DNA of 64,000 nucleotides from Liolophura sinensis (lineage: Eukaryota; Mollusca; Polyplacophora; Chitonida; Chitonidae): NCBI RefSeq assembly GCF_032854445.1, contig NW_027017958.1:310001-374000 (forward strand), in the 5' to 3' direction. The notes beneath the pieces were generated by a model, which did no database searches, was not told the origin of the DNA, and worked only from the letters and a program-made list of their open reading frames with translations. Positions 26,570 through 41,400 of the stretch are shown piece after piece. A program made the position numbers and the translations under genes. Positions within the stretch are counted from its first letter, which is position 1. Every line of letters starts with the position of its first letter.

Positions 26570-27539
26570 AAATTGTAATCAGTATAATAGCATGCTCAGT
26601 TACAAAATGAACATTGTAATCATTATACTAGTTTGCCCAGTTACAAGATGAACATTGTTATCAGTATAATGGCATGTTCAGTTACAACATGAACATTGTA
26701 ATCATTATAATAGCATGTTCAGTTACAAGATGAACATTGTAATCAGTATAATAGCATGCTCAGTTACAAAATTAATATTGTAATCATTATAATAGCGTCA
26801 ACGGTTACAAAATCATCATTGTAATCAATATAATAGCATGCTCAGTTACAAAATTAATATTGCAGTTACTATATTAGCATATTTCATTACAAGATGAACA
26901 TTGTAATCAGTATTATAGCATATGTAGTTACAAGATGAACATTGTAATCATTATAAAAACATCATCAGTGACAAGGTGAACATTGTAATCAGTATAAAAG
27001 CATTGTCAGTTGCAAAATGGACATTGTAATCATTACATTAGCATATTAACTTACAAGATGAATATTGTAATCATTATAATAACATCATCAGTTACAAAAA
27101 AACATTGTATTCATTATATTAGCACGTTCAATTACAAGATGAACATTGTAATCATTATAAAAGCATGTTCAGTTACAAGGTGAACATTGTAATCATTATA
27201 AAAACATGCTCAGTTACTAGATGAACAATTAAATCATTATAATAGCATGTTCAGTTACAAGGTGGACATTTTAATCAGTATAAAAGCATGCTCAGTTGCA
27301 AAATGGACATTGTAATCATTACATTAGCATATTCAGTTACAAGATGAATATTGTAACATTATAATAACATCATCAGTTACAAAATGAACATTGTATTTAT
27401 TATATTAGCACGTTCAATTACAAGATGAACATTGTAATCATTATAATATCATGCTCAGTTGCAAGATGAAGATTGTAATCGACATAATAGCATGTTCAGT
27501 TACAAGATGAACATTGTAATCATTGTAATAGCATGTTCA

Positions 27540-27620
27540 GTTACAAAGTGAACATTGTAATCCTTATAATTGTATGTTCAGTTACAAGATGAACATTGTA
27601 ATCATAATAACAGCATGGTC
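27540..27620 (+). other. Internal deletion junction in U4
   Basis: Where canonical units read ATCGACATAATAGC, this copy reads ATCCTTATAATTGTATG and then goes straight to the CATAATAACAGCATGG monomer at 27603, which is 805 bp before the next core as in all units. Two jumps are needed: one into a monomer context normally found about 3.6 kb further on, and one from there to the CATAATAAC segment. The same composite junction is at 48620-48700. Confidence 0.82.
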
Positions 27621-28407
27621 AGTTACAAGATGAACACTGTAATCATTGTAATAGCATGCTCAGTTACAAGATGAACATTGTAATCAGTATTATAGCATAT
27701 TCGGTTACAGGATGAACATTGCAATAACCTAATACCGTGTTCAGTTACAAAATGAACATTAAAACTATTATAATATCACTTTCAGTGACATGGTGAACAT
27801 TGTAATCATTATAATAGCATGTTCAGTTACGAGGTGATTATTGTAATTACTAGAATAGCACGTTCAGTTACAAGACACCCTTTGTAATTATTATAATAGC
27901 ATCTTCAGTTACAAGATAAACATTGTAATCATTATATTAGCACGTTTAGTTGAAACGTGAGGATTGTAATTGATATAATAGCATGTTCAGTTACAAGATA
28001 AATATTTTAGTTATTGTAATGGCATGTTCATTTACAAGGTGAACATTGTAATCATTATAATAACATGTTTACTTACAAGATGATCATTGTAATCATCATA
28101 TTAGGACGTTCAGTTACAAGATGAACATTGTAATTATTATAAAAGCATGTTCACTTACTAAATGAACATTGTAATTATTATAATATCATGCTTAGTTACA
28201 AGATGAACATTGTTATCAGTATAATAGCATGTTCAGTAACAACATAAACATTGTAATCATTATAATAGCATGCTCAATTACAAGATGAACATTGTAATCA
28301 GTATAATAGCATGCTCAGTTACAAAATTAACAATGTAATCATTATACTAGTATGCTCAGTTACAAGATGAACATTGTAATCATTATAATAACATGTTCAG
28401 TTACCAG

Positions 28408-28438
28408 AGAGAACGACGTTAAGACCCAAGCACTCACT
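28408..28438 (+). other. Once-per-HOR marker core, U5
   Basis: Identical core, only 2,252 bp after the previous one, which is the closest pair in the window. Confidence 0.9.
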
Positions 28439-31400
28439 CAGTTACCAGATGAACATTGTAATCAGTATATTAGGATGTTCAGTTACAAGATGAACATTGT
28501 AATCAATATAATAGCATATTCAGTTACAAAGTGAACATTGTAATCGACATAATAGCATGTTTAGTTACAAAATGAACATTGTAATCATTATACTAGTATG
28601 CCCAGTTACAAGATGAACATTGTTATCAGTATAATGGCATGTTCAGTTACAACATGAACATTGTAATCATTATAATAGCATGTTCAGTTACAAGATGAAC
28701 ATTGTAATCAGTATAATAGCATGCTCAGTTACAAAATTAATATTGTAATCATTATAATAGCGTCAACGGTTACAAAATCATCATTGTAATCAATATAATA
28801 GCATGCTCAGTTACAAAATTAATATTGCAGTTACTATATTAGCATATTTCATTACAAGATGAACATTGTAATCAGTATTATAGCATATGTAGTTACAAGA
28901 TGAACATTGTAATCATTATAAAAACATCATCAGTGACAAGGTGAACATTGTAATCAGTATAAAAGCATTGTCAGTTGCAAAATGGACATTGTAATCATTA
29001 CATTAGCATATTAACTTACAAGATGAATATTGTAATCATTATAATAACATCATCAGTTACAAACAAACATTGTATTCATTATATTAGCACGTTCAATTAC
29101 AAGATGAACATTGTAATCATTATAAAAGCATGTTCAGTTACAAGGTGAACATTGTAATCATTATAAAAACATGCTCAGTTACTAGATGAACATTTAAATC
29201 ATTATAATAGCATGTTCAGTTACAAGGTGGACATTTTAATCAGTATAAAAGCATGCTCAGTTGCAAAATGGACATTGTAATCATTACATTAGCATATTCA
29301 GTTACAAGATGAATATTGTAACATTATAATAACATCATCAGTTACAAAATGAACATTGTATTCATTATATTAGCACGTTCAATTACAAGATGAACATTGT
29401 AATCATTATAATATCATGCTCAGTTGCAAGATGAAGATTGTAATCGACATAATAGCATGTTCAGTTACAAGATGAACATTGTAATCATTGTAATAGCATG
29501 TTCAGTTACAAAGTGAACATTGTAATCGACATAATAGCATGTTTAGTTACAAGATGAACATTGTAATCATTGTAATAGCATGTTCAGTTACAAAGTGAAC
29601 ATTGTAATCAACATAATAGCATGTTCAGTTACAAGATGAACATTGTAATCATTATAAAAACATCATCAGTTGCAAGGTGAACATTGTAATTAGAATACAA
29701 GCATGCTCAGTTGCAAAATGGACATTGTAATCATTACAATAGCATATTTAGGTACAAGATGAACATTGTAATCATTATAATAATGTGCTCAGTTACAAGG
29801 TGAACATTGTAATCATTACAATAGGGTGCTCAGTTACAATATGAACATTGTAATTATTATAATAGCATGTTCAGTTACAGGATGAACATTGTAATAATTT
29901 AATAGCGTGTTCAGTTACAAAATGAACATTGAAACCATTATAAGAGAATGTTCAGTGCCAAGATAAACATTGCAATCATTATAATAGCATATTCAGTTAC
30001 AAGATGAACATTATAATAACCTAATACTGTGTTCAGTTACAAAATGAACATTAAAATTGTTATAATAGCACGTTCAGTGACAAGGTGAACATTTAAATCA
30101 TTATAATAGCATGCTCAGTTACAAGGTGAACATTGTAATCATTATAATAGCGTCAACTGTTACAAAATCATCATTATAATCAATATAATAGCATGCCTAG
30201 TTGCAAAATGAATATTGCAATCATTATATTAGCATATTTCATTACAAGATGAACATTGTAATCATTATTATAGCATATGTAGTTATAAGATGAGCATTGT
30301 AATCAGTATAAAAGCATGTTCTGTTGCAAAATGAACATTGTAATCATTATTTTAGCATGTTCAGTTACAAGATGAACATTGTAATCATAATAACAGCATG
30401 GTCAGTTACAAGACGAACACTGTAATCATTGTAATAGCATGTTCAGTTACTAGATTACCATTGTAATAATTTAATAGCGTGTTCAGTTACAAAATGAACA
30501 TTGAAATCATTATAATAGAATGTTCATTGGCAAGATGAACATTGTAATCATTATAATAGCATATTCAGTTACAAGATGAACATTATAATAACCTAATACC
30601 GTGTTCATTTACAAAATGAACATTAAAATTATTAAAATAGCACGTTCAGTGACAAAATGATTATTAAAATTATTATAATAGCATGCTCAGTTACAAGGTG
30701 AACATTGTAATCATTATAATAGCGTCAACGGTTACAAGATGAACATTGTAAAAGTTAAAATAGCGTGTTCAGATACAAAATGAACATTGAAATCATTATA
30801 ATAGAATGTTCAGTGGCAAGATAAACATTGTAATCATTATAATAGCATATTCAGTTACAAGATGAACATTATAATAACCTAATACCGTGTTCATTTACAA
30901 AATGAACATTAAAATTATTAAAATAGCACGTTCAGTGACAAAATGATCATTAAAATTATTATAATAGCATGCTCAGTTACAAGGTGAACATTGTAATCAT
31001 TATAATAGCGTCAACGGTTACAAGATGAACATTGTAAAAGTTAAAATAGCATGTTCAGTTACGAAGTGAACATTATAATCATTATAATAGCATGCTCAGT
31101 TGCAAGATAAACATTGTAATCATTATAATATCATTTTCAGTTACAAGATGAAAATTGTAATCGACATAATAGCATGTTTAGTTGCATGATGAACATTGTA
31201 ATCATTGTAATAGCATGTTCAGTTACAAAGTAAACATTGTAATCATTATAATAGCCTTAACGGTTACAAAATCATCATTGTAATCAATATAATAGCATGC
31301 ACAGTTACAAAATGAATATTGCAATCATTATATTAGCATATTTCATAACAAGATGAACATTGTAATCATTATTATAGCATATGTAGTTACAAGATGAACA

Positions 31401-33949
31401 CTGTAATCATTATAAAAACATCATCAGTTACAAGGTGGACATTGTAATCAGTGTAAAACCATGCTCAGTTGCAAAATGGACATTGTAATCATTACATTAG
31501 CATGTTCAGTTACAAGATGAACATTGTAATCATTATAATATCATGCTCAGTTGCAAGATGAAGATTGTAATCGAGATAATAGCATGTTCAGTTACAAGAT
31601 GAACATTGTAATCATTGTAATAGCATGTTCAGTTACAAAGTGAACATTGTAATTAGTATACAAGCATGCTCAGTTGCAAAATGGACATTGTAATCATTAC
31701 AATAGCATATTCAGTTACAAGATGAACATTGTAATCATTATAATAATGTGCTCCGTTACAAGGTGAACATTGGAATCATTACAATAGCGTGCTCAGTTAC
31801 AAGATGATCATTGTAATCATTAAAAAAACATGCCCAGTTACAAGATGAACATTGTAAAAGGTATAATATCATGTTCAGTTACGAAGTGAACATTGTAATC
31901 ATTACAAAAGCATGCTCAGTTGCATGATAAACATTGTAATCATTAAAATATCATTTTCAGTTAAAAGATGAAGATTGTAATCGACATAATAGCATGTTCA
32001 GTTACAAGATAAACATTGTAATCATTGTAATAGCATGTTCAGTTACAAAGTAAACATTGTAATTATTATATTAGCGTCAACTGTTACAAAATCATCATTG
32101 TAATCAATATAATAGTATGCTCAGTTACAAAATGAATATTGCAATTATTATATTAGCATATTTCATTACAAGATGAACATTGTAATCATTATTATAGCAT
32201 ATGTAGTTACAAGATAAACATTGTAATCATTTTAAAAACATCATCACTTACAAGGTGAACATTGTAATCAGTATAAAAGCATACTCAGTTGCAAAATGGA
32301 CATTGTAATCATTATAATCATATTCACTTACAAGATGAATATTGTAATCATTATAATAACATCATCAGTTACAAAATAAACATTGTATTCATTATATTAG
32401 CACGTTCAATTACAAGATGAACATTGTAATCATTATAAACAGCATGTTCAGTTGCAAGGTGAACATTGTAATCATTATAATAACATGCTCAGTTACAAGA
32501 TGAACATTGTAATCATTATAATAGCATGTTCAGTTACAAGGTGGACATTGTAATCAGTATAAAAGCATGCTCATTTGCAAAATGGACATTGTAATCATTA
32601 CATTAGCATATTCACTTACAAGATGAACATTGTAATTATTATAATAACATCATCAGTTACAAAATGAACATTGTATTCATTATATTAGCACGTTAAACTA
32701 CAAGATGAACATTGTAATCATTATAATATCATGCTCAGTTTCAAGATGAAGATTGTAATCGACATAATAGCATGTTCAGTTACAAGATGAACATTGTAAT
32801 CATTGTAATAGCATGTTCAGTTACAAAGTGAACATTGTAATCCTTATAATTGCATGTTCAGTTACAAGATGAACATTGTAATCATTATAAAAACATCATC
32901 AGTTGCAAGGTGAACATTGTTATCAGTATACAAGCATGCTCAGTTGCAAAATGGACAGTGTAATCATTACAATAGCATATTCAGTTACATGATGAACATT
33001 GTAATCATTATAATAATGTGCTCAGTTACAAGGTGAACATTGTAATCATTACAATAGCGTGCTCAGTTACAAGATGAACATTGTAATCATTATAAAAACA
33101 TCATCAGTTACAAGGTGAACATTGTAATCAGTATAAAAACATGCTCAGTTGCAAAATGGACATTGTAATCATTACATTAGCATATTCACTTACAAGATGA
33201 ATATTGTAATCATTATAATAACATCATCAGTTACAAAATAAACATTGTATTCATTATATTAGCACGTTCAATTACAAGATGAACATTGTAATCATTATAA
33301 AAGCATGTTTAGTTGCAAGGTGAACATTGTAATCATTATAAAAACATGCTCAGTTACAAGATTAACATTGAAGTCATTATAATAGCATGTTCAGTTACAA
33401 GGTGGACATTGTAATCAGTATATAAGCATGCTCAGTTGGAGAATGGACATTATAATTATTACATTAGCATATTCACTTACAAGATGAATATTGTAATCAT
33501 TATAATAACATCATCAGTTACAAAATGAACATTGTATTCATTATATTAGCACGTTCAATTACAAGATGATCATTGTAATCATTATAATATCATGCTCAGT
33601 TGCAAGATGAATATTGTAATCGACATAATAGCATGTTCAGTTACAAGATGAACATTGTAATCATTGTAATAGCATGTTCAGTTACAAAGTGAACATTGTA
33701 ATCCTTATAATTGCATGTTCAGTTACCAGATGAACATTGTAATCATTATAAAAACATCATCAGTTGCAAGGTGAACATTGTAATCAGTATACAAGCATGC
33801 TCAGTTGCAAAATGGACATTGTAATCATTACAATAGCATATTCAGGTACAAGATGATGTTGTAATCATTATAATAATGTGCTCAGTTACAAGGTGAACAT
33901 TGTAATCATTACAATAGCGTGCTCAGTTACAATATGAACATTGTAATCA

Positions 33950-34135
33950 TTATAATAGCATGTTCAGTTACAGGATGAACATTGTAATTATTATCATATC
34001 ATGCTTAGTTACAAGATGAACATTGTTATCAGTATAATAGCATTTTCAGTTACAAGATGAACATTGCAATCATTATAAAAGCATATTCAGTTACAAGATG
34101 AACATTGTAATCATTATAATAATGTGCTCCGTTAC
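33950..34135 (+). other. Loop-back junction in U5 (2,376 bp)
   Basis: After CAGTTACAGGATGAACATTG the order breaks. Four unusual monomers follow (containing ATTATCATATCATGC, GCATTTTCAG and ATTATAAAAGCATATTC), and the sequence re-enters at the CTCCG monomer, already passed at 31751. The short patch resembles monomers just upstream of the marker (compare 4400-4460), so at least three segments were joined here. Confidence 0.85.
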
Positions 34136-34559
34136 AAGGTGAACATTGGAATCATTACAATAGCGTGCTCAGTTACAAGATGATCATTGTAATCATTAAA
34201 AAAACATGCCCAGTTACAAGATGAACATTGTAAAAAGTATAATATCATGTTCAGTTACGAAGTGAACATTGTAATCATTATAAAAGCATGCTCATTTGCA
34301 TGATAAACATTGTAATCATTAAAATATCATTTTCAGTTAAAAGATGAAGATTGTAATCGACATAATAGCATGTTCAGTTACACGATAAACATTGTAATCA
34401 TTGTAATAGCAAGTTCAGTTACAAAGTAAACATTGTAATTATTAAATTAGCGTCAACTGTTACAAAATCATCATTGTAATCAATATAATAGTATGCTCAG
34501 TTACAAAATGAATATTGCAATCATTATATTAGCATATTTCATTACAAGATGAACATTGT

Positions 34560-35670
34560 AATCATTATTATACCATATGTAGTTACAAAATAAACATTGT
34601 AATCATTTTAAAAACATCATCAGTTACAAGGTGAACATTGTAATCAGTATAAAAGCATACTCAGTTGCAAAATGGACATTGTAATCATTATAATCATATT
34701 CACTTACAAGATGAATATTGTAATCATTATAATAACATCATCAGTTACAAAATAAACATTGTATTCATTATACTAGCACGTTCAATTACAAGATGAACAT
34801 TGTAATCATTATAAACAGCATGTTCAGTTGCAAGGTGAACATTGTAATCCTTATAAAAACATGCTCAGTTACAAGATGAACATTGTAATCATTATAATAG
34901 CATGTTCAGTTACAAGGTGGACATTGTAATCATTATTATAGCATATGTAGTTACAAGATAAACATTGTAATCATTTTAAAAACATCATCAGTTACAAGGT
35001 GAACATTGTAATCAGTATAAAAGCATACTCAGTTGCAAAATGGACATTGTAATCATTATAATCATATTCACTTACAAGATGAATATTGTAATCATTATAA
35101 TAACATCATCAGTTACAAAATAAACATTGTATTCATTATATTAGCACGTTCAATTACAAGATGAACATTGTAATCATTATAAACAGCATGTTCAGTTGCA
35201 AGGTGAACATTGTAATCCTTATAAAAACATGCTCAGTTACAAGATGAACATTGTAATCATTATAATAGCATGTTCAGTTACAAGGTGGACATTGTAATCA
35301 TTATTATAGCATATGTAGTTACAAGATAAACATTGTAATCATTTTAAAAACATCATCAGTTACAAGGTGAACATTGTAATCAGTATAAAAGCATACTCAG
35401 TTGCAAAATGGACATTGTAATCATTATAATCATATTCACTTACAAGATGAATATTGTAATCATTATAATAACATCATCAGTTACAAAATAAACATTGTAT
35501 TCATTATATTAGCACGTTCAATTACAAGATGAACATTGTAATCATTATAAACAGCATGTTCAGTTGCAAGGTGAACATTGTAATCCTTATAAAAACATGC
35601 TCAGTTACAAGATGAACATTGTAATCATTATAATAGCATGTTCAGTTACAAGGTGGACATTGTAATCAGT
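34560..35670 (+). repeat. Three tandem copies of a 368-bp (nine-monomer) block in U5
   Basis: The GTAGTTACAA landmark recurs at 34579, 34947 and 35315, exactly 368 bp apart. Each block runs from the GCATATGTAG monomer to AAGGTGGACATTG. The first block has two private changes (TACCATATG, ACAAAATAAAC) and one ATACTAGCACG; the second and third look the same as each other, so the last duplication is recent. Canonical units have one block. Confidence 0.9.
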
Positions 35671-36209
35671 ATAAAAGCATGCTCAGTTGCAAAATGGACA
35701 TTGTAATCATTACATTAGCATATTCACCTACAAGATGAACATTGTAATTATTATAATAACATCATCAGTTACAAAATGAACATTGTATTCATTATATTAG
35801 CACGTTAAACTACAAGATGAACATTGTAATCATTATAATATCATGCTCAGTTTCAAGATGAAGATTGTAATCGACATAATAGCATGTTCAGTTACAAGAT
35901 GAACATTGTAATCATTGTAATAGCATGTTCAGTTACAAGGTGAACATTGTAATCCTTATAATTGCATGTTCAGTTACAAGATGAACATTGTAATCATTAT
36001 AAAAACATCATCACTTGCAAGGTCAACATTGTTATCAGTATACAAGCATGCTCAGTTGCAAAATGGACAGTGTAATCATTACAATAGCATATTCAGTTAC
36101 ATGATGAACATTGTAATCATTATAATAATGTGCTCAGTTACAAGGTGAACATTGTAATCATTACAATAGCGTGCTCAGTTACAAGATGAACATTGTAATC
36201 ATTATAAAA

Positions 36210-36291
36210 ACATCATCAGTTACAAGGTGAACATTGTAATCATTATAAAAACATCATCAGTTACAAGGTGAACATTGTAATCAGTATAAAA
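36210..36291 (+). repeat. Single extra 41-bp monomer in U5
   Basis: The monomer beginning ACATCATCAGTTACAAGG is doubled (36210-36250 and 36251-36291). The first copy leads to ATCATTATAAAA and the second to ATCAGTATAAAA. Canonical units have one. The same doubling occurs at 46320. Confidence 0.88.
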
Positions 36292-38395
36292 GCATGCTCA
36301 GTTGCAAAATGGACATTGTAATCATTACATTAGCATATTCACTTACAAGATGAATATTGTAATCATTATAATAACATCATCAGTTACAAAATAAACATTG
36401 TATTTATTATATTAGCACGTTCAATTACAAGATGAACATTGTAATCATTATAAAAGCATGTTTAGTTGCAAGGTGAACATTGTAATCATTATAAAAACAT
36501 GCTCAGTTACAAGATTAACATTGAAGTCATTATAATAGCATGTTCAGTTACAAGGTGGACATTGTAATCAGTATAAAAGCATGCTCAGTTGGAGAATGGA
36601 CATTATAATTATTACATTAGCATATTCAGTTACAAGATGAATAATGTAATCATTATAATAACATTATCAGTTACAAAATGAACATTGTATTCAATATATT
36701 AGCACGTTCAATTACAAGATGATCATTGTAATCATTATAATATCATGCTCAGTTGCAAGATGAATATTGTAATCGACATAATAGCATGTTCAGTTAAAAG
36801 ATGAACATTGTAATCATTGTAATAGCATGTTCAGTTACAAAGTGAACATTGTAATCCTTATAATTGCATGTTCAGTTACCAGATGAACATTGTAATCATT
36901 TTAAAAACATCATCAGTTGCAAGGTGAACATTGTAATCAGTATACAAGCATGCTCAGTTGCAAAATGGACATTGTAATCATTACAATAGCATATTCAGGT
37001 ACAAGATGATGTTGTAATCATTATAATAATGTGCTCAGTTACAAGGTGAACATTGTAATCATTACAATATCGTGCTCAGTTACAATATGAACATTGTAAT
37101 AATTTAATAGCGTGTTCAGTTACAAAATGAACATTGAAACCATTATAAGAGAATGTTCAGTGCCAAGATAAACATTGCAATCATTATAATAGCATATTCA
37201 GTTACAAGATGAACATTATAATAACCTAATACTGTGTTCAGTTACAAAATGAACATTAAAATTGTGATAATAGCACGTTCAGTGACAAGGTGAACATTTA
37301 AATCATTATAATAGCATGCTCAGTTACAAGGTGAACATTGTAATCATTATAATAGCGTCAACTGTTACAAAATCATCATTGTAATCAATATAATAGCATG
37401 CCTAGTTACAAAATGAATATTGCAATTATTATATTAGCATATTTCATTACAAGATGAACATTGTAATCATTATTATAGCATATGTAGTTATAAGATAAGC
37501 ATTGTAATCAGTATAAAAGCATGTTCTGTTGCAAAATGAACATTGTAATCATTATTTTAGCATGTTCAGTTACAAGATGAACATTGTAATCATAATAACA
37601 GCATGGTCAGTTACAAGATGAACACTGTAATCATTGTAATAGCATGCTCAGTTACAAGATGAACATTGTAATCATTATTATAGCATATTCGGTTACAGGA
37701 TGAACATTGCAATAACCTAATACCGTGTTCAGTTACAAAATGAACATTAAAACTATTATAATATCACTTTCAGTGACATGGTGAACATTGTAATCATTAT
37801 AATAGCATGTTCAGTTACAAGGTGATTATTGTAATTACTATAATAGCACGTTCAGTTACAAGACACCCTTTGTAATTATTATAATAGCATCTTCAGTTAC
37901 AAGATAAACATTGTAATCATTATATTAGCACGTTTAGTTGAAACGTGAGGATTGTAATTGATATAATAGCATGTTCAGTTACAAGATAAATATTTTAGTT
38001 ATTGTAATGGCATGTTCATTTACAAGGTGAACATTGTAATCATTATAATAACATGTTTACTTACAAGATGATCATTGTAATCATCATATTAGGACGTTCA
38101 GTTACAAGATGAACATTGTAATTATTATAAAAGCATGTTCACTTACTAAATGAACATTGTAATTATTATAATATCATGCTTAGTTACAAGATGAACATTG
38201 TTATCAGTATAATAGCATGTTCAGTAACAACATAAACATTGTAATCATTATAATAGCATGCTCAATTACAAGATGAACATTGTAATCAGTATAATAGCAT
38301 GCTCAGTTACAAAATTAACAATGTAATCATTATACTAGTATGCTCAGTTACAAGATGAACATTGTAATCATTATAATAACATGTTCAGTTACCAG

Positions 38396-38426
38396 AGAGA
38401 ACGACGTTAAGACCCAAGCACTCACT
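38396..38426 (+). other. Once-per-HOR marker core, U6
   Basis: Identical core, 9,988 bp after the previous one because of the loop-back in U5. The loop-backs in U5 and U6 re-enter downstream of the core, so neither duplicated it. Confidence 0.9.
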
Positions 38427-41400
38427 CAGTTACCAGATGAACATTGTAATCATTATATTAGGATGTTCAGTTACAAGATGAACATTGTAATCAATATAAT
38501 AGCATATTCAGTTACAAAGTGAACATTGTAATCGACATAATAGCATGTTTAGTTACAAAATGAACATTGTAATCATTATACTAGTATGCCCAGTTACAAG
38601 ATGAACATTGTTATCAGTATAATGGCATGTTCAGTTACAACATGAACATTGTAATCATTATAATAGCATGTTCAGTTACAAGATGAACATTGTAATCAGT
38701 ATAATAGCATGCTCAGTTACAAAATTAATATTGTAATCATTATAATAGCGTCAACGGTTACAAAATCATCATTGTAATCAATATAATAGCATGCTCAGTT
38801 ACAAAATTAATATTGCAGTTACTATATTAGCATATTTCATTACAAGATGAACATTGTAATCAGTATTATAGCATATGTAGTTACAAGATGAACATTGTAA
38901 TCATTATAAAAACATCATCAGTGACAAGGTGAACATTGTAATCAGTATAAAAGCATTGTCAGTTGCAAAATGGACATTGTAATCATTACATTAGCATATT
39001 AACTTACAAGATGAATATTGTAATCATTATAATAACATCATCAGTTACAAACAAACATTGTATTCATTATATTAGCACGTTCAATTACAAGATGAACATT
39101 GTAATCATTATAAAAGCATGTTCAGTTACAAGGTGAACATTGTAATCATTATAAAAACATGCTCAGTTACTAGATGAACATTTAAATCATTATAATAGCA
39201 TGTTCAGTTACAAGGTGGACATTTTAATCAGTATAAAAGCATGCTCAGTTGCAAAATGGACATTGTAATCATTACATTAGCATATTCAGTTACAAGATGA
39301 ATATTGTAACATTATAATAACATCATCAGTTACAAAATGAACATTGTATTCATTATATTAGCACGTTCAATTACAAGATGAACATTGTAATCATTATAAT
39401 ATCATGCTCAGTTGCAAGATGAAGATTGTAATCGACATAATAGCATGTTCAGTTACAAGATGAACATTGTAATCATTGTAATAGCATGTTCAGTTACAAA
39501 GTGAACATTGTAATCGACATAATAGCATGTTTAGTTACAAGATGAACATTGTAATCATTGTAATAGCATGTTCAGTTACAAAGTGAACATTGTAATCGAC
39601 ATAATAGCATGTTCAGTTACAAGATGAACATTGTAATCATTATAAAAACATCATCAGTTGCAAGGTGAACATTGTAATTAGAATACAAGCATGCTCAGTT
39701 GCAAAATGGACATTGTAATCATTACAATAGCATATTTAGGTACAAGATGAACATTGTCATCATTATAATAATGTGCTCAGTTACAAGGTGAACATTGTAA
39801 TCATTACAATAGGGTGCTCAGTTACAATATGAACATTGTAATCATTATAATAGCATGTTCAGTTACAGGATGAACATTGTAATAATTTAATAGCGTGTTC
39901 AGTTACAAAATGAACATTGAAACCATTATAAGAGAATGTTCAGTGCCAAGATAAACATTGCAATCATTATAATAGCATATTCAGTTACAAGATGAACATT
40001 ATAATAACCTAATACTGTGTTCAGTTACAAAATGAACATTAAAATTGTTATAATAGCACGTTCAGTGACAAGGTGAACATTTAAATCATTATAATAGCAT
40101 GCTCAGTTACAAGGTGAACATTGTAATCATTATAATAGCGTCAACTGTTACAAAATCATCATTATAATCAATATAATAGCATGCCTAGTTGCAAAATGAA
40201 TATTGCAATCATTATATTAGCATATTTCATTACAAGATGAACATTGTAATCATTATTATAGCATATGTAGTTATAAGATGAGCATTGTAATCAGTATAAA
40301 AGCATGTTCTGTTGCAAAATGAACATTGTAATCATTATTTTAGCATGTTCAGTTACAAGATGAACATTGTAATCATAATAACAGCATGGTCAGTTACAAG
40401 ATGAACACTGTAATCATTGTAATAGCATGTTCAGTTACTAGATTACCATTGTAATAATTTAATAGCGTGTTCAGTTACAAAATGAACATTGAAATCATTA
40501 TAATAGAATGTTCATTGGCAAGATGAACATTGTAATCATTATAATAGCATATTCAGTTACAAGATGAACATTATAATAACCTAATACCGTGTTCATTTAC
40601 AAAATGAACATTAAAATTATTAAAATAGCACGTTCAGTGACAAAATGATCATTAAAATTATTATAATAGCATGCTCAGTTACAAGGTGAACATTGTAATC
40701 ATTATAATAGCGTCAACAGTTACAAGATGAACATTGTAAAAGTTAAAATAGCGTGTTCAGATACAAAATGAACATTGAAATCATTATAATAGAATGTTCA
40801 GTGGCAAGATAAACATTGTAATCATTATAATAGCATATTCAGTTACAAGATGAACATTATAATAACCTAATACCGTGTTCATTTACAAAATGAACATTAA
40901 AATTATTAAAATAGCACGTTCAGTGACAAAATGATCATTAAAATTATTATAATAGCATGCTCAGTTACAAGGTGAACATTGTAATCATTATAATAGCGTC
41001 AACGGTTACAAGATGAACATTGTAAAAGTTAAAATAGCATGTTCAGTTACGAAGTGAACATTATAATCATTATAATAGCATGCTCAGTTGCAAGATAAAC
41101 ATTGTAATCATTATAATATCATTTTCAGTTACAAGATGAAAATTGTAATCGACATAATAGCATGTTTAGTTTCATGATGAACATTGTAATCATTGTAATA
41201 GCATGTTCAGTTACAAAGTAAACATTGTAATCATTATAATAGCCTTAACGGTTACAAAATCATCATTGTAATCAATATAATAGCATGCACAGTTACAAAA
41301 TGAATATTGCAATCATTATATTAGCATATTTCATAACAAGATGAACATTGTAATCATTATTATAGCATATGTAGTTACAAGATGAACACTGTAATCATTA

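Larger units (their letters stand above)
26156..28407 (+). repeat. HOR unit U4, rearranged short copy of 2,252 bp
   Basis: This is the shortest marker-to-marker interval. Soon after the marker core it carries seven extra, unusually divergent monomers (about 26283-26569, +287 bp). Canonical order then resumes to about 27,560. There the unit jumps forward to the segment that begins about 805 bp before the next core (CATAATAAC at 27603). Net loss is 4,870 bp against a canonical unit with the extra seven monomers. From 26348 on, the whole arrangement recurs at 47428. Confidence 0.92.
28408..38395 (+). repeat. HOR unit U5, expanded copy of 9,988 bp
   Basis: Canonical from the marker core to about 33,950, then a junction loops back so that the CTCCG landmark appears twice (31751 and 34127, 2,376 bp apart). 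The second pass contains three tandem copies of a 368-bp block (two extra) and one extra 41-bp monomer at about 36210-36291. These sum exactly to the excess: 2,376 + 736 + 41 = 3,153 bp over canonical. The second pass closely resembles the second pass of U6. Confidence 0.93.
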
